This document shows positions 49,868 to 60,726 of a stretch of 64,000 nt of DNA, piece after piece. The notes beneath the pieces were generated by a model. The model made no database searches. It had not been told where the DNA came from and saw only the letters and a list, made by a program, of their open reading frames with translations. This DNA comes from Prostheceraeus crozeri (taxonomy: Eukaryota > Platyhelminthes > Polycladida > Euryleptidae), in NCBI GenBank assembly GCA_907163375.1, contig CAJQUW010015452.1, forward strand, positions 186,001-250,000, read 5' to 3'. The position numbers were made by a program, and so were the translations under genes. How positions within the stretch are numbered: position 1 is the first letter of the stretch; every line of letters begins with the position of its first letter.

Positions 49868-51124
49868 TAGAGGTGTGCAATTTCCATCCGAATCCCACTG
49901 TCGCATCGTGTTCTGTCGAATCATTTCCGTTTCGGATTCGGAATTTAGGTTTAAAACGTCAGATCGTGTCGGATCGGATTTTTACTGTTATAAAAATTCG
50001 AATCAATCCGATATCTTGGAATTCACAGCTGGTTAGTCAAGAAAAAATAGGAAGCAAAACTTTGGTCTGGATAATTTCTTTAAATCCCAGTTGCACTTTT
50101 CTACATAAAATGGCATCGTATCTGTTGCTGCATGTACCAGGTTATTTACGATGAGAAAGCTGGCGACCTATTAAATTGCCTAGTATGTACCTTTTGGTTA
50201 CAGAAATCTTAAATTCAAGCAACATTCGGCAAAAAGTCAGCAGTAGGATGAACGATGGGTTACACTGCAGTAAGTTACTCTGGAGTTAATGAAGTTATTC
50301 TGGAGGTACGTTATCTGGTTTACCTGCAATAATCATGTGAGATTATAAATTTTGATTAAACGAATAGACTCCACGCTCTATAAGCACGAGTAGCAATGTT
50401 CTTTTACTTAACAATTAGGAGAGTTTTTGCTTTCCAACCTCGGCTACTGCATGGAAGGAAACTACAGCCCTATAGGCGGCATTGTCTATGGAATTTATAG
50501 CTTTATAGCAATATACAAAATAACACTATAATGTGAATAACTTATCACGGCTGTGCGATTTGGTTAAATAAGAAAAAATCAGTAACAGTCATAAATGACA
50601 TGCTATAGCCTACTACTGTAGAATGTGAAGACAGCAACCACCTCAGATCAGGACGCTATGGATGTCGGACTACATTTACGTGCATCGATTTGTCAAGTAT
50701 TTGTCTATTAGTTCTACAATATAGTACTTTTTTGAAGACATGATATCATACGTTATATCCAACTGTTGCTAATAAGGCAAAGCTTGATAAAATTGAGCGC
50801 ACATTCATGCGCACTTTTTTTTCATTGTTGAAAGTAAAGCCTAAAAAATAAACAGAAGATGAGATCCCAATCATTCATAAATATAGAAAATAGAAGCAAT
50901 TAATTAGAAGTGGGATACAGAAGGGGCATGTACGATGCAGCCAGTGTGCATCATGGGAAAATTCTTTCGGATTAGTCAGATTATACAAATGTCGGACAGG
51001 ATCGGATTGTGAAAATATGTTGGTATTAGTCGGATCGCATTCGCTCGGATTCATTTTCTTCTCTTCGGAATTTGCTTTCAAGCCGTCGGATTAAACCCCA
51101 AAGCTGATCCGATGCACACTTCTA
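49868..51124. mobile_element. hAT-like non-autonomous DNA transposon
   Basis: The ends TAGAGGTGTGCAATTTCC and, inverted, TAGAAGTGTGCATCGGATC fit the YAGRGGTGKGCA form of hAT termini. The flanking octamers are GTAGCTGC and GCAGCTAC. These could be an imperfect 8-bp target duplication or an extension of the inverted repeat, because the sequence is nearly palindromic. Subterminal CGGATCGGATT and TCGGATCG words recur at both ends (49930-49985 and 50995-51110). The 1257-bp body has no transposase frame. Confidence 0.65.
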
Positions 51125-53440
51125 GCAGCTACACTTGCTGGTTGAAGATGAACTGACATTCCTTTGCATCAAGATGTTCACGATTTACAAACACACAATA
51201 AATCTAAAATTAAGAAATGGGTAAATCCATTTTGTATAACAACATTTTGGGCAATCTTTGACTTTTTAACTTTGTTATTTCGCTTTCTTTGAAAATTTAC
51301 ATATGTTGTCATTTCATGTTGAACTCTAAAACCATAGTGGCGACAACACCAAGAAATGAGTATTTGTACAAGTTCTTGTAGGCCTATTTGTACTACATAG
51401 GCTATATTGCTATGGTGTCGTCTGACCGATAGTTTGTGGTCTCTGTCAGATGGACATTTTGTCAATCGTAAGAGATTTTGAAAATGATAATTATCAAAAA
51501 AATTGGCATGCATAATTACATTATGGCTCATGATAATTCCGTGAGCTTTCATGAAATAAAATCCGAAATGAAAAAATGTGATTCGAGCAATAAATTGGAA
51601 TTTTGAGAAAAATCAGAAAAGTCTGGTAGAAAAAAGAATAAACGGCTTTTTTGAAATTCACAATGGCTTAACTGTGATGATCCATAGTTCATTTTTTCCT
51701 TTTTGCTGCAACAGCTAGACACAGAAATCATGTACGTGCGTATTTTGTCGCATAAGAAAAATAAAATCATCATTTCAAAGTTGAGTGAGAAATGTGCATC
51801 AATCAGAAGACAAAAAGTGGTATCAGTCAGTGGAGAATTGTTTGGGGCAAAGGATGATTGAAAACAATCCTATTTCAATGTGATTGTTGTTCTGAATCAT
51901 AGTCTGGCTAAAAGTGTGATTCATGCGCTTTCACATGATAACTTTTTTGCATAATTTAAGCAGATCACAGCGAAATTTCTTACCGAGGATGGAGTATCGA
52001 TGCTTTGAAAAGGCTTTTTTAGTACTTTTCTGCCTTGAGCTAAATTTTTTATGAAGAAAACTTTGTTAGGTTGATTGGAATTTTTCATGGCCGAAATGAA
52101 GATATCTTATTAAGGTTCAAGATGAAAAAAGTATGAAAGTCGGTTGAGAACTGATGATTTTACAGACAAAAGACGCGTTTTTTACAAATGCTGTTATATA
52201 AGATGGACTTACCCAAATGAACAGTGGGTGGATAACAAATGGATACAATAGCAAATCTAGCTAACAGCTTATTTCACACATATTGTATGGATCTGTCCAG
52301 TTAACACCTGTAGGTAATAAAATGCAAGGGACAGCAAAAGTCACTGTAGAATTGAGATGTTGGACGGACAATTTTGGACGGGTAATTTTCGGAATCACCT
52401 TTCCATTTCACCGACGTTTATGTTGACAGTTTTCCTTTCTGCAACATGTCTTAGGTGACTTTTGTCCCATCAATATCTGCTTTGAATTTCAAATGTGTTC
52501 AATAGAATTGTTTTGTATTTTCATTTGAAAATGACTTTTTTTCTAACTCATACAAATAGCCTTGCAGCGCCTCTACGACGATATCCGCAACTCATGAATT
52601 GTAACTGAAGTCCGCTAACGTGAGGATATCACATATGACAAAATATAAAAGCTATTTACATATAATAAATGTAACATAGTCCTGAAAAGTACTCATTAAG
52701 CGTTCACTGGACACACGGATTCTTGAAAGTTCACAAAGACAAGACCGGAAGTATAAAAATAAAACTGGACCAACAAACACTAGAACAAATATATACAAGA
52801 GTATGTGCAAGGGGCTCATCAGCAAGATGACCAGCTGCCTTTGTCTCTTCTCGGGTCCTTTAACATCTTGGACGAATAAGCAGTGGCGGACCATGAGCTA
52901 AGTTGCACACGCTAGTAGCCTACTATAAAATTACATATGAATATATTTTTCATCTATGCTTCTTGACTGGTATGCAATTGCTTTTTCGGTGATTGGTATC
53001 TCCATCAAACTCAATTTTTGCCATTAAAGTGCTGTGTGCTAAATACATTTTTCGCGCTTGTAACATGCGAACTGCATGGGGGACGTTAGGCCTATACACT
53101 GCACTCTGAATGTGTCATAGATGATTTTCAGGTTGGCCTATCAAAATTAAATAACCTTCGTTACGTGAATTAATACGAAATTGAGTCCATTACTTTGCAT
53201 CAAAAGGTGCACTTGCAATTATCGTTGTGGAAAGACGACCCTCACTATTCACCTAATTTTCGCAAATATTCTGCGATATCTTCTAATGATGATGTCATCC
53301 AACTAAAAAGTCTCGCTCTCTATAAAATGTGTGTCATGATATCATCATCATATATCAAGGTATTACGTTTACTGTTTACGAACTAAGATTTCGTCTTGCA
53401 GTCTCTTATCTTACTGATTAAGGGAAGCGAAACAGAAAAT
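51125..53440. other. No gene or repeat recognised
   Basis: AT-rich sequence with only short open frames. Confidence 0.35.
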
Positions 53441-53448
53441 TAACTCAC

Positions 53449-53740
53449 TCAAATGTGCTTCATTTCAAGGAACGGCAGAATACTTGTCTTTACATCTGTC
53501 CGTTCCCGACGACCGCAGTGCAGGCGGCTTCCGTCAATAAAGGGATGGTGGACTGTGCTAAAGACTTCACTCAAGCGCGTGTTGAAGTTTGCTAGGAATT
53601 CCTGCTGATTGTCTTCTGCAACCTTCCAGTAAGGTATTTGCAAATGGAAGATGCTGCAGCAATTGGGCTTTTGGCTACCGCACCTGCCATATACGCAGGC
53701 GGGACGACAACATCAGTCGGCTAGCTCTGTCGTTCAGCCC
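53449..53740 (-). other. Unclassified GC-rich open frame next to the duplication breakpoint
   Basis: The minus strand stays open for about 95 codons, from just after a stop near 53735 to the TGA at 53449-53451, in a GC-rich island. It starts with a Cys-rich stretch (PACVYGRCGSQKPNCC) and continues IPYWKVAEDNQQEFLANF and HHPFIDGSRLHCGRRERTDV. It looks like real protein but matches no family I know and shows no initiator. It could be an exon of an unknown gene or a transposon fragment carried to the breakpoint. Confidence 0.3.
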
Positions 53741-53793
53741 TAAGGCCACAACGGCAGCCCTCACGATTTCATTGGTGGGTGGGTGAAATTGGT

Positions 53794-53860
53794 GAAAACT
53801 TTGCTTCCGTGTATCATACATTTTCAAGACATCGGATCTTTCAAGTGGGCGTAGAAGAAG
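53794..53860 (+). pseudogene. Synaptotagmin pseudogene, partial exon 3
   Basis: The last 67 bases of the C2A-start exon, with its GTAAGA donor intact. The 5' part is replaced by unrelated GC-rich sequence at the breakpoint. A one-base insertion in the GATCTTTCAAGTGGGCG region shifts the frame relative to exon 3 in arm A, and N-to-I is among the other changes. Confidence 0.88.
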
Positions 53861-54435
53861 GTAAGAATTATTTATCTTTAATTATTGTTCTTGAGTCAAT
53901 CCAGCACATCTAGAATATTTAGAAATAAATGCTTACACTAACTTCAAGCGTAATGCAAAAGAAATTCAAGCATGTTTCACGACATAATTTCTTGTAAGAC
54001 TGATAAATGCTCTAGAACCACACCTCTCTCACTGCTTACTTGGATGACGCTGACATGTCCAGATTTTACTGAAGGGTTATCCTCATGAGATCACACGGTC
54101 AGATTCGCAGCCTCCGAGACATGAACACCCAAGCGAGATTAACTTGATGCTCAAAACGAGATCATTTACTTTGAATAGAAACACGATATTGTTTTTAGCC
54201 ATCATGATGATTTCACTTTTTCTGACTTAGTCTTTTCTATTCGGATATATATGCTTCCATCCACATATTTGCTGATATATAAGTTTCCATCCGCCCAATA
54301 TTGTAAGTAAATAAGTAGGTGTATATGTTAAACAAACTCCAGATGGAAATTGTAGGAGTAAAAGTTGCAGAAAAGGTAACACGGTGGGGCTGAATCAACA
54401 TTTATTCAGCTTTTAGTGCCCATCCAAAATATTGA

Positions 54436-54720
54436 TATATTCGTTGACAGAATCACTGTCTAAGATGAAAAATCGGAAAATAAAAAAAATCGTTGCCGGA
54501 GATCAAGAGATACAGAGTGATCAATAATCAATCGATATTGATCAATTGATTGATTCTGAAAAGGTGACATCTCTAAGTGCCCACCCTAAAAGTTGCAAGT
54601 TTCATTTTTAGAATTATTTCCTAGGACGAAAAAACGCGAAACAAAAGAAATCGTTGCCGGAGATCAAGAGATACAGCGTGATCAATAATCAATCGATATT
54701 GATCAATTGATTGATTCTGA
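54436..54720. repeat. Subterminal repeat array, left end of the CACTA/Chapaev-like element
   Basis: Two copies of the 161-bp unit, with TGATCAATAATCAATCGAT palindromes ending at about 54557 and 54718, in inverse orientation to the right-hand array. They are likely binding sites for the transposase. Confidence 0.85.
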
Positions 54721-55157
54721 GACAAAATGGATTTTTTCTTGGCTTCATGTGCAATCATTTCATTTTCCAATTCTCTATTTGTTCTTTATGCGAATATGTG
54801 TGAAATTACAACACCAGTGACAGAGATCTTGAGATTCGGACTGATCGATACTTATACAATTGATCGAATAATTGTGATTACAAACATTAGCTAAGTTGCA
54901 ATTTGCAGTTTTCAGATTTGTCACTTCTCTTAGTCAACGTATTGGTGTCGCAATTGATAGCTTTCATATCACTTTCAACAATGTGCGGCCTTTGTTCATT
55001 CCATGATCGCTAGATGTTCTATTGTCTAATTGACTATCAGCAGTAGGATCACACACAATACTTGAGGCGACTTCAGATGCGAACCGTTGTGAGTCACCCT
55101 CAGTCACGCCACCGAATGAAAAGCAATCACTAATTGCCTGATCGCACAGTTGGTAAA

Positions 55158-56665
55158 ATGCCTCCGTCACACGAACAGTGTCGAAGAAGGGTCTGCCTGC
55201 TATGCTTCTCAAAAGCAAAGAAAGACAACAACACATTTCGATCTCTGACTCCGTCGCTATGGTATAAAATTCAGAATCATGTGATTGAAGGACTGGATCA
55301 ACAGGATGAAAGACTACCTAATGTGCTATGTCCGACGTGTGTCCGCGCTCTTGATGAATTTGATCATCCAAATAAAAGACAGAGGAAGGATATACCTATC
55401 GCCGATCATTCACGATTGTATCGAGCCAGAACCCGTGCATCCGCTTCATCGCCGTGTCAGTGTCTTGTCTGTGAAATTGCACAGTCTGTTCCACTTGGAC
55501 TCAGTGCTGCTCGTTGAGCAACTGCAATGCCATGCCAACCTCGGAATAAAAGCATCCATTAAAGCAAAGAAAAAATCATGCGCCTCTGCAGTAGTTGTGC
55601 ATCGGAAATTGGGCGAGGCCTTCCCCACAAATGCTGCAAGACGTCAAGGGTTCAGAATTTGCACAAAATGGCAAGTGAGGTTTCACCTAATTCGAAGGTT
55701 GCAGCACGAATCATTAAGGAAAAGGCTGATGGACAACCAAATGCAAGCTGTTTGACACTATCAACATGTGCAGGAAGGCCAATCATTCTGCTTCGATCCC
55801 CACCGCCAAACAACCAAGCAAGAACTTTATTATCTTCCGAAAATATCCGACCACTGCTGTAGATCTAACACTAATAAATATCTTGCTTGGTCTCATGGGT
55901 CACGGCTCATGTCATACGTGCGCATGGTGCGATGTGGATAAAGAGAACTTGAGAATGAACCTGAAAGGGAACACAAGAACATTCGGCAGTATAAATCAGC
56001 TCTTTTGGAATTGGTATCAAACTGGTCAACACAAAGCCGACGCGAAAAATCATGGCAACGTCATCCATCCTTCTGTGATTACGATGAATCCAGATGTTCG
56101 AGTCATCGATGTGTTTGCTCCGCCAGAGCTACATTTACTCATCGGACCCGTTACTCACATGTACAGAGGTCTTACCGAGGTATGGAGAACTGGCGCAGAA
56201 GAATGGCTCAAGAAGATCAACGTCCTACTACAAGAACGACAAGGTGGCATTTTCAATGGAAATGCCTGTATGGTACTTCTGGTCAACGCAAAGCTACTGC
56301 GAGATTTGCATTGTCCTTACGAGAATTACGTAGCAGCATTTGAAAGCTTCAAAGCAGTGATAGATTCATGCTATGGAAAGGAGTTGAGACCTGACGCTAA
56401 GCAGACGATTCAAGAATTTGGCAATGAATTCAGCAAATTAAACATCAACATTACACCAAAAGTGCATGTAGTGTTGCATCACGTCTACGACTTCTGTAGA
56501 ACAAGATGCTCTGGACTGGGAAATTGGTCAGAGCAAGCCTCTGAGGCAGTACATTCAGACTTTGAATTTTCTTCGTGGAACAGATACAAAGTTCATGCAT
56601 CTAATCTTCGTTTTGGACAGCAACTTTTGCGTGCAGTTTCAGAGTACGCCAGCAGACACGTTTGA
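55158..56665 (+). pseudogene. Transposase gene of the CACTA/Chapaev-like element, internally deleted
   Basis: It starts with ATG at 55158. The N terminus holds a zinc-binding region: CRRRVCLLCFSKAKK, then LPNVLCPTCVRAL, CQCLVCEIA and, in the same frame after a stop at 55515, RLCSSCASEIGRGLPHKCC (55578 onward). The C-terminal half (55766-56665, another frame) has LINILLGLMGHGSCHTCAWCD, VIHPSVITMNPDVRVIDVFAPPELHLLIGPV in two blocks, the GGIFNGNACMVLL motif, TPKVHVVLHHV and the closing GNWSEQASEAVHSDF. This is a transposase family widespread in invertebrates. Compared with family members as I remember them, the segment between LSTCAGRPI and DLTLINILLG is missing, which would remove the first catalytic acid, so the copy cannot be active. 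Confidence 0.65.
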
Positions 56666-56839
56666 CTCTGACTCAATGCTTTCAAATTATGAAAATAAAT
56701 TCATTTTCTAAATCCACACGCATTGTTTTCATCAGCTGACGACAGTTCAGGGAAAGTTCATGAATGCAATTCACAAAATTGCTAAGCATCAGTAATAAAA
56801 TTACAAGCATCATAATAAAATAATGTAGCCAAGAAAAAT

Positions 56840-57420
56840 CCATTTTTCTCAGAATCAATCAATTGATCAATATCGATTGATTATTGATCACTCTGTATCT
56901 CTTGATCTCCGGCAACGATTTTTTTTATTTTGCGTTTTTTCATCCTAGGAAATAATTCTAAAAATGAAACTTGCAACTTTTAGGGTGGGCACTTAGAGAT
57001 AGTCACCTTTTCAGAATCAATCAATTGATCAATATCGATTGATTATTGATCACTCTGTATCTCTTGATCTCCGGCAACGATTTTTTTTATTTTGCGTTTT
57101 TTCATCCTGGGAAATAATTCTAAAAATGAAACTTGCAACTTTTAGGTTGGGCACTTAGAGATAGTCACCTTTTCAGAATCAATCAATTGATCAATATCGA
57201 TTGATTATTGATCACTGTATCTCTTGATCTCCGGCAACGACTTTTTTATTTTGCGTTTTTTCATCCTAGGAAATAATTCTAAAAATGAAACTTGCAACTT
57301 TTAGGGTGGGCACTTAGAGATAGTCACCTTTTCAGAATCAATCAATTGATCAATATCGATTGATTATTGATCACTCTGTATCTCTTGATCTCCGGCAACG
57401 ATTTTTTTTATTTTCCGATT
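56840..57420. repeat. Subterminal tandem repeat array, right end of the CACTA/Chapaev-like element
   Basis: Four AGAATCAATCAATTGATC cores at 56851, 57013, 57175 and 57333 give periods of 162, 162 and 158 bp. Each unit also contains CTTGATCTCCGGCAACGA and AAACTTGCAACTTTTAGG. The units are nearly identical, so the array expanded recently. Confidence 0.9.
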
Positions 57421-58433
57421 TTTCATCTTAGACAGTGATTCTGTCAACGAATATATCAATATTTTGGATGGGCACTAAAAGCTGAATAAATGTTGATTCA
57501 GCCCCACCGTGGTAAAGATTGCTCTGACGAAAAACATGCGTTCTGCACATTTCACAAACTGTCATTGTACTATACCGGGCATGGAAACACGAAGGCACTT
57601 GTTCTGCGACCGGTTCTTTGTCGTTCTAAAATGTATATAGTTAACTGCGCCTCTTTTCTACCCGGGAAACTAGGAATCATCTTAATACCATATAATTCAT
57701 AACTGACATGTTATTCACGTTATGATATGTTATTCACATTTCCACACATGAGAAACCAAATTTTCCATTTCACTTCCTTGATTTCACACTGTACTTCTAT
57801 CTTACCTTTTGACACGCAATTAGGTGGCGTCTCTCATGGCTTTTCACCTCTCAGTCATGCTTCTTTAACGAAGATGGCATGACAGGACAATAAGCTAATT
57901 GCTGCCTTCTCAGACTCGTGTTTGAAATGCCTAAAAAAGCAAAAATTGTCAAAAATTTATAATTGTCGCTGAATTGAGATGACATAACATTTCTGCCAGT
58001 TCCTTAACTGCTAATAGGTTGTGACGTGGTAGTTCATGACACATTGCAGTGTACTGTTTATGGAAATGCTCTCCCGAATCTACTCAGATTGTAATTTTCC
58101 AAGTCATCCATGTTCTCCGCAACTCATAACTACTCAGTTATCACTCAATGCGAGTATAGAAACTCATTCCTAATTGTTTTAGTCTCAAATTTACTTATCG
58201 TCAATCAAACAATCTATTAATGAAATCAGTTTGGGAGTGTTTGAGTAGAAATCTACATCAGGCTCTTTGCAGTTGCAGAAGTACACCAGTCAAATGCTGT
58301 TCATGAACAGCGTGGGAAATCTATTTTTAGAAGAGATGAACCCATCAAACTCTTTATTATTAGTGAAAGTATCCTGTCCGTGTTTTCTTTCGATGAATCT
58401 TTCTCACGGCAGATATATTTAGTTTTTTATAAT

Positions 58434-58625
58434 TATGGTTGATGGGCCTAGATAGGAAGATCTTTGCGGATCAGTGGATATCAGAGACTTTCAATGACAT
58501 ATGGCCTCCTGCAGAGTTGATCACAGAATTAAGAGCTGGAAAGGTCAAACTTCCAAACGACTGACAAATTGACAATACAAAACTAAATACGCAAATGGAT
58601 ATTCATGCAGGTGTAACCTTTTTAC
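58434..58625 (+). other. Segment present only in arm B, with a short coding-like frame
   Basis: It replaces the (TA)n tract of arm A. ATG at 58442 opens 40 codons to TGA at 58562-58564: LDRKIFADQWISETFNDIW, then PPAELITELRAGKVKLPND. The composition is that of a real protein rather than random AT-rich DNA, yet no splice sites bracket it. It may be a captured fragment of another gene or element. I do not recognise the family. Confidence 0.3.
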
Positions 58626-58779
58626 GACGTTTTTCTGGGAGTCTTCACTTAGGTCAAGAAAACATAGCTTGTTTTAAAACACAGCTTCGAAACATTTTTT
58701 TTGCTTCTTTTGAAATTTATAATGGCATTCAGTATAGAATTTGCCTAAAATAATTGTTGACTTTAGTAACACTCCAAGC

Positions 58780-59510
58780 TTTGATAAGTGTCGTTTTGGT
58801 GCTTAGATGAATTTGATAGTCACCACCATCGAAATTGGCAACAATAAAACCTCTAATGGAACTAAAGCTCCATGAACACATAGTGTAAAAGAGATGTTTA
58901 TCAGCACCTCTATTATATCGTGATAAGTTTCAAGTAAAGATTAATGATTATATTATTAATGATTATTGCATTTATCACGTAAGCATAATTAAATCACATA
59001 ATCATTTTGAATCAAAGTGATTTATCGGAGTATGCCGCATGATTTACAGACGATTATGCCGGCAATAAATCGGTGAGCGAATCAGCCTACATTCAATTCT
59101 GCCCTAAAACCGGTTTGTAGCGTTCTTCCCCTTCAGACGTCCTTCACACGCCGAAGTTATTGTTAATCATTCAAAATCATTGTCAATATGTCACAGATGT
59201 GAAATCAGCACAGAAATTTCATAGAATTTAAGCGGTGAGGTAGTTTAAGTTGGTTGACAAATTCAAAGCCAAAATCTATTCTGTGATTAGATGTCAGTTT
59301 TGATTGCTTCTAGTGAAAATCAAAAATCATGGCAATCCCCATAGAAGCGCTATGGGAGCTGTGCGGATGGCCTCAGCACCGATCCTCACCCCATGGGTAT
59401 ACCCACAGAATCCCCATACCTACGTCAACCCTGATTACCTCGCTTTCACAGTGAAAGAATCAAGGACTTCATAAAATTAGCGGAAATGAAATCGTAAAGT
59501 AGAGTACTGT
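58780..59510. mobile_element. Insertion/replacement in arm B, possibly hAT-like
   Basis: This segment replaces intron sequence and the first half of synaptotagmin exon 4. At 59390-59442 it has CCCCATGGGTATACCCACAG then ACGTCAACCCTG, like the right end of the hAT-like element at 8845. No matching CAGGGTTG left end was found, so the assignment is weak. Confidence 0.3.
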
Positions 59511-59718
59511 AGAGAAGAATTCAAAATCCCTCTTGCCCATGAGCGACTTTCTGGATATCATTTACAGTTGCAAATATATCATAGGCCCTATGATAGACCC
59601 TATTAGGGTGCGATCAGAGGAGACAAAATGACTCGGTGAAGTGGAGCTTGCTTTGTCATTAGTCGATGTCACCGCAGATATGGAAGTGTGGGCTGACGTT
59701 GTCAAACCAAAGACGGAG
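59511..59718 (+). pseudogene. Synaptotagmin pseudogene, 3' part of exon 4
   Basis: It matches arm A exon 4 from EEFKFPL to the GAG|GTAAGA donor. The loop-1 half of the exon is missing. A 22-bp insertion (CCCTATGATAGACCCTATTA and two more bases) shifts the frame, and TTA has become TGA shortly after it. The copy is clearly non-functional. Confidence 0.9.
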
Positions 59719-59780
59719 GTAAGATTTTCTAAAATCAAATGAAATATTTCAATTCTCATGAAATTCAATATTTCTTTCAG

Positions 59781-59910
59781 ACAATCGTTGATGCTGGTGA
59801 ACTTCTTGTTTCTCTTAATTACCAGTCATCGGCGAGACGTCTGACTGTTGGAATCATGAAGTCTAGAAATCTTGGCAGGTGCGATCCTGATACGACCTTA
59901 CAAATTCCAG
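59781..59910 (+). pseudogene. Synaptotagmin pseudogene, exon 5 copy
   Basis: All 130 bases, the TTTCTTTCAG acceptor and the GTGAGT donor are kept. The frame is open and differs from arm A at only one residue (LNYQSSARR in place of LNYLSSARR). The exon is intact, but its gene context is broken on the 5' side. Confidence 0.88.
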
Positions 59911-60218
59911 GTGAGTCTCATGAAACAGTTGATGCGGTATGTCACTGTTCACGACGTTGAATATCAACTCATCATAAGACCAGGACAGACCACCTGGACA
60001 CTGTCGGTCTGAGACTTAACATGAGAAAAACAGAGTAGGTTAAAGGGAGCAGTTCCAGATTAAAACCAGGATGAACGTAGCATGGTTGAAGTGGTACCAG
60101 ACAACAGAAATGCTCTGCGACCAATGCATGCCTGGACGCGTTAAGTCGAAAGCTTGCAGGCCAGTCGTACGCCCAGTCGCCATCTGCTGAGCAGAATGCT
60201 GGCCGATCACAGGGAAGT

Positions 60219-60602
60219 AGGAGCAAGCCCTCCACACTATGGAAATGCGAATGCTGCGATGGTGCATCGGCTATACTAGGTGGGATCACGTCCCGAAAAC
60301 ACCAACGTCCGAAAGCGACGCGCCCATCACGGAGAAGATGAGAGAAACTCGGCTAAGGTGGTATGGTCATGTCATTCGAAACAATAAAGACTCTGCGACT
60401 AAAAGTGCAACACTGCTAAGTCCACTAGGCAGGCGATTACGGGGACGACCACGGAGACTGAAGGAAGACTTGAAGAATGTCAGCGCCAAGGAGGATGATG
60501 CCCGTCGATCGTGTCAAATGGAGGCGAATTTACAAAACTGCGGACGTCACTACCCTCCCTTACTAGGGGCTTGGACGGAGCTGATGCATTCAGACTTAAA
60601 CT
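60219..60602 (+). mobile_element. LINE C-terminal fragment in arm B
   Basis: The frame 60239-60604 reads MEMRMLRWCIGYTRWDHV, PITEKMRETRLRWYGHVIR, then GRRLRGRPRRLKEDLKNV. These are the post-reverse-transcriptase motifs of non-LTR elements (EMRMLRWMxGxTRxD, EKMRExRLRWxGHV, RRxRGRPxxRW). It is part of an approximately 1.13-kb insertion (60151-61282) absent from arm A. Confidence 0.8.
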
Positions 60603-60726
60603 AGGGCGGTGTGATCTTTCAGTCCGGATGCTCTACTTGACGATTTCCAATGACACTTTCGGGGCTCGACCGCTGGACCGAAAGATCGCTAAGCCAAGCA
60701 CTTAACCCTTGCGCCACGGAGACCAC
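60603..60726 (-). mobile_element. tRNA-derived SINE, copy 4
   Basis: The minus strand from 60726 reads GTGGTCTCCGTGGCGCAAGG, GGTTAAGTGCTTGGC, B box-like GGTCGAGCCCCGAAAGTGTC and GCATCCGGACT. It is truncated in the body and lies directly against the LINE fragment, in opposite orientation. Confidence 0.8.

Larger units (their letters stand above)
54380..57511 (+). mobile_element. CACTA/Chapaev-like DNA transposon with GTAA target duplications
   Basis: The 3132-bp element is flanked by GTAA (54376-54379 and 57512-57515), with perfect ends CACGGTGGGGCTGAATCAAC and its inverse complement. The terminal inverted repeats are unusually long, about 370 bp on the left and, with extra units, about 680 bp on the right. 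They contain a 161-162-bp subterminal repeat, twice on the left and four times on the right, whose core is the AATCAATTGATCAATATCG palindrome. CAC-type ends with a 4-bp duplication suit the Chapaev branch of the CACTA group. The heptamer CACGGTG also recalls Transib/RAG ends, but those make 5-bp duplications. Arm A shows the empty site (near 39118). Confidence 0.85.

Noticed and set aside
54380-57511. Transib or RAG-type element on the basis of the CACGGTG heptamer
   Set aside because: The flanks show a perfect 4-bp duplication; the 5-bp windows do not match, and Transib makes 5-bp duplications. Kept only as a remark.
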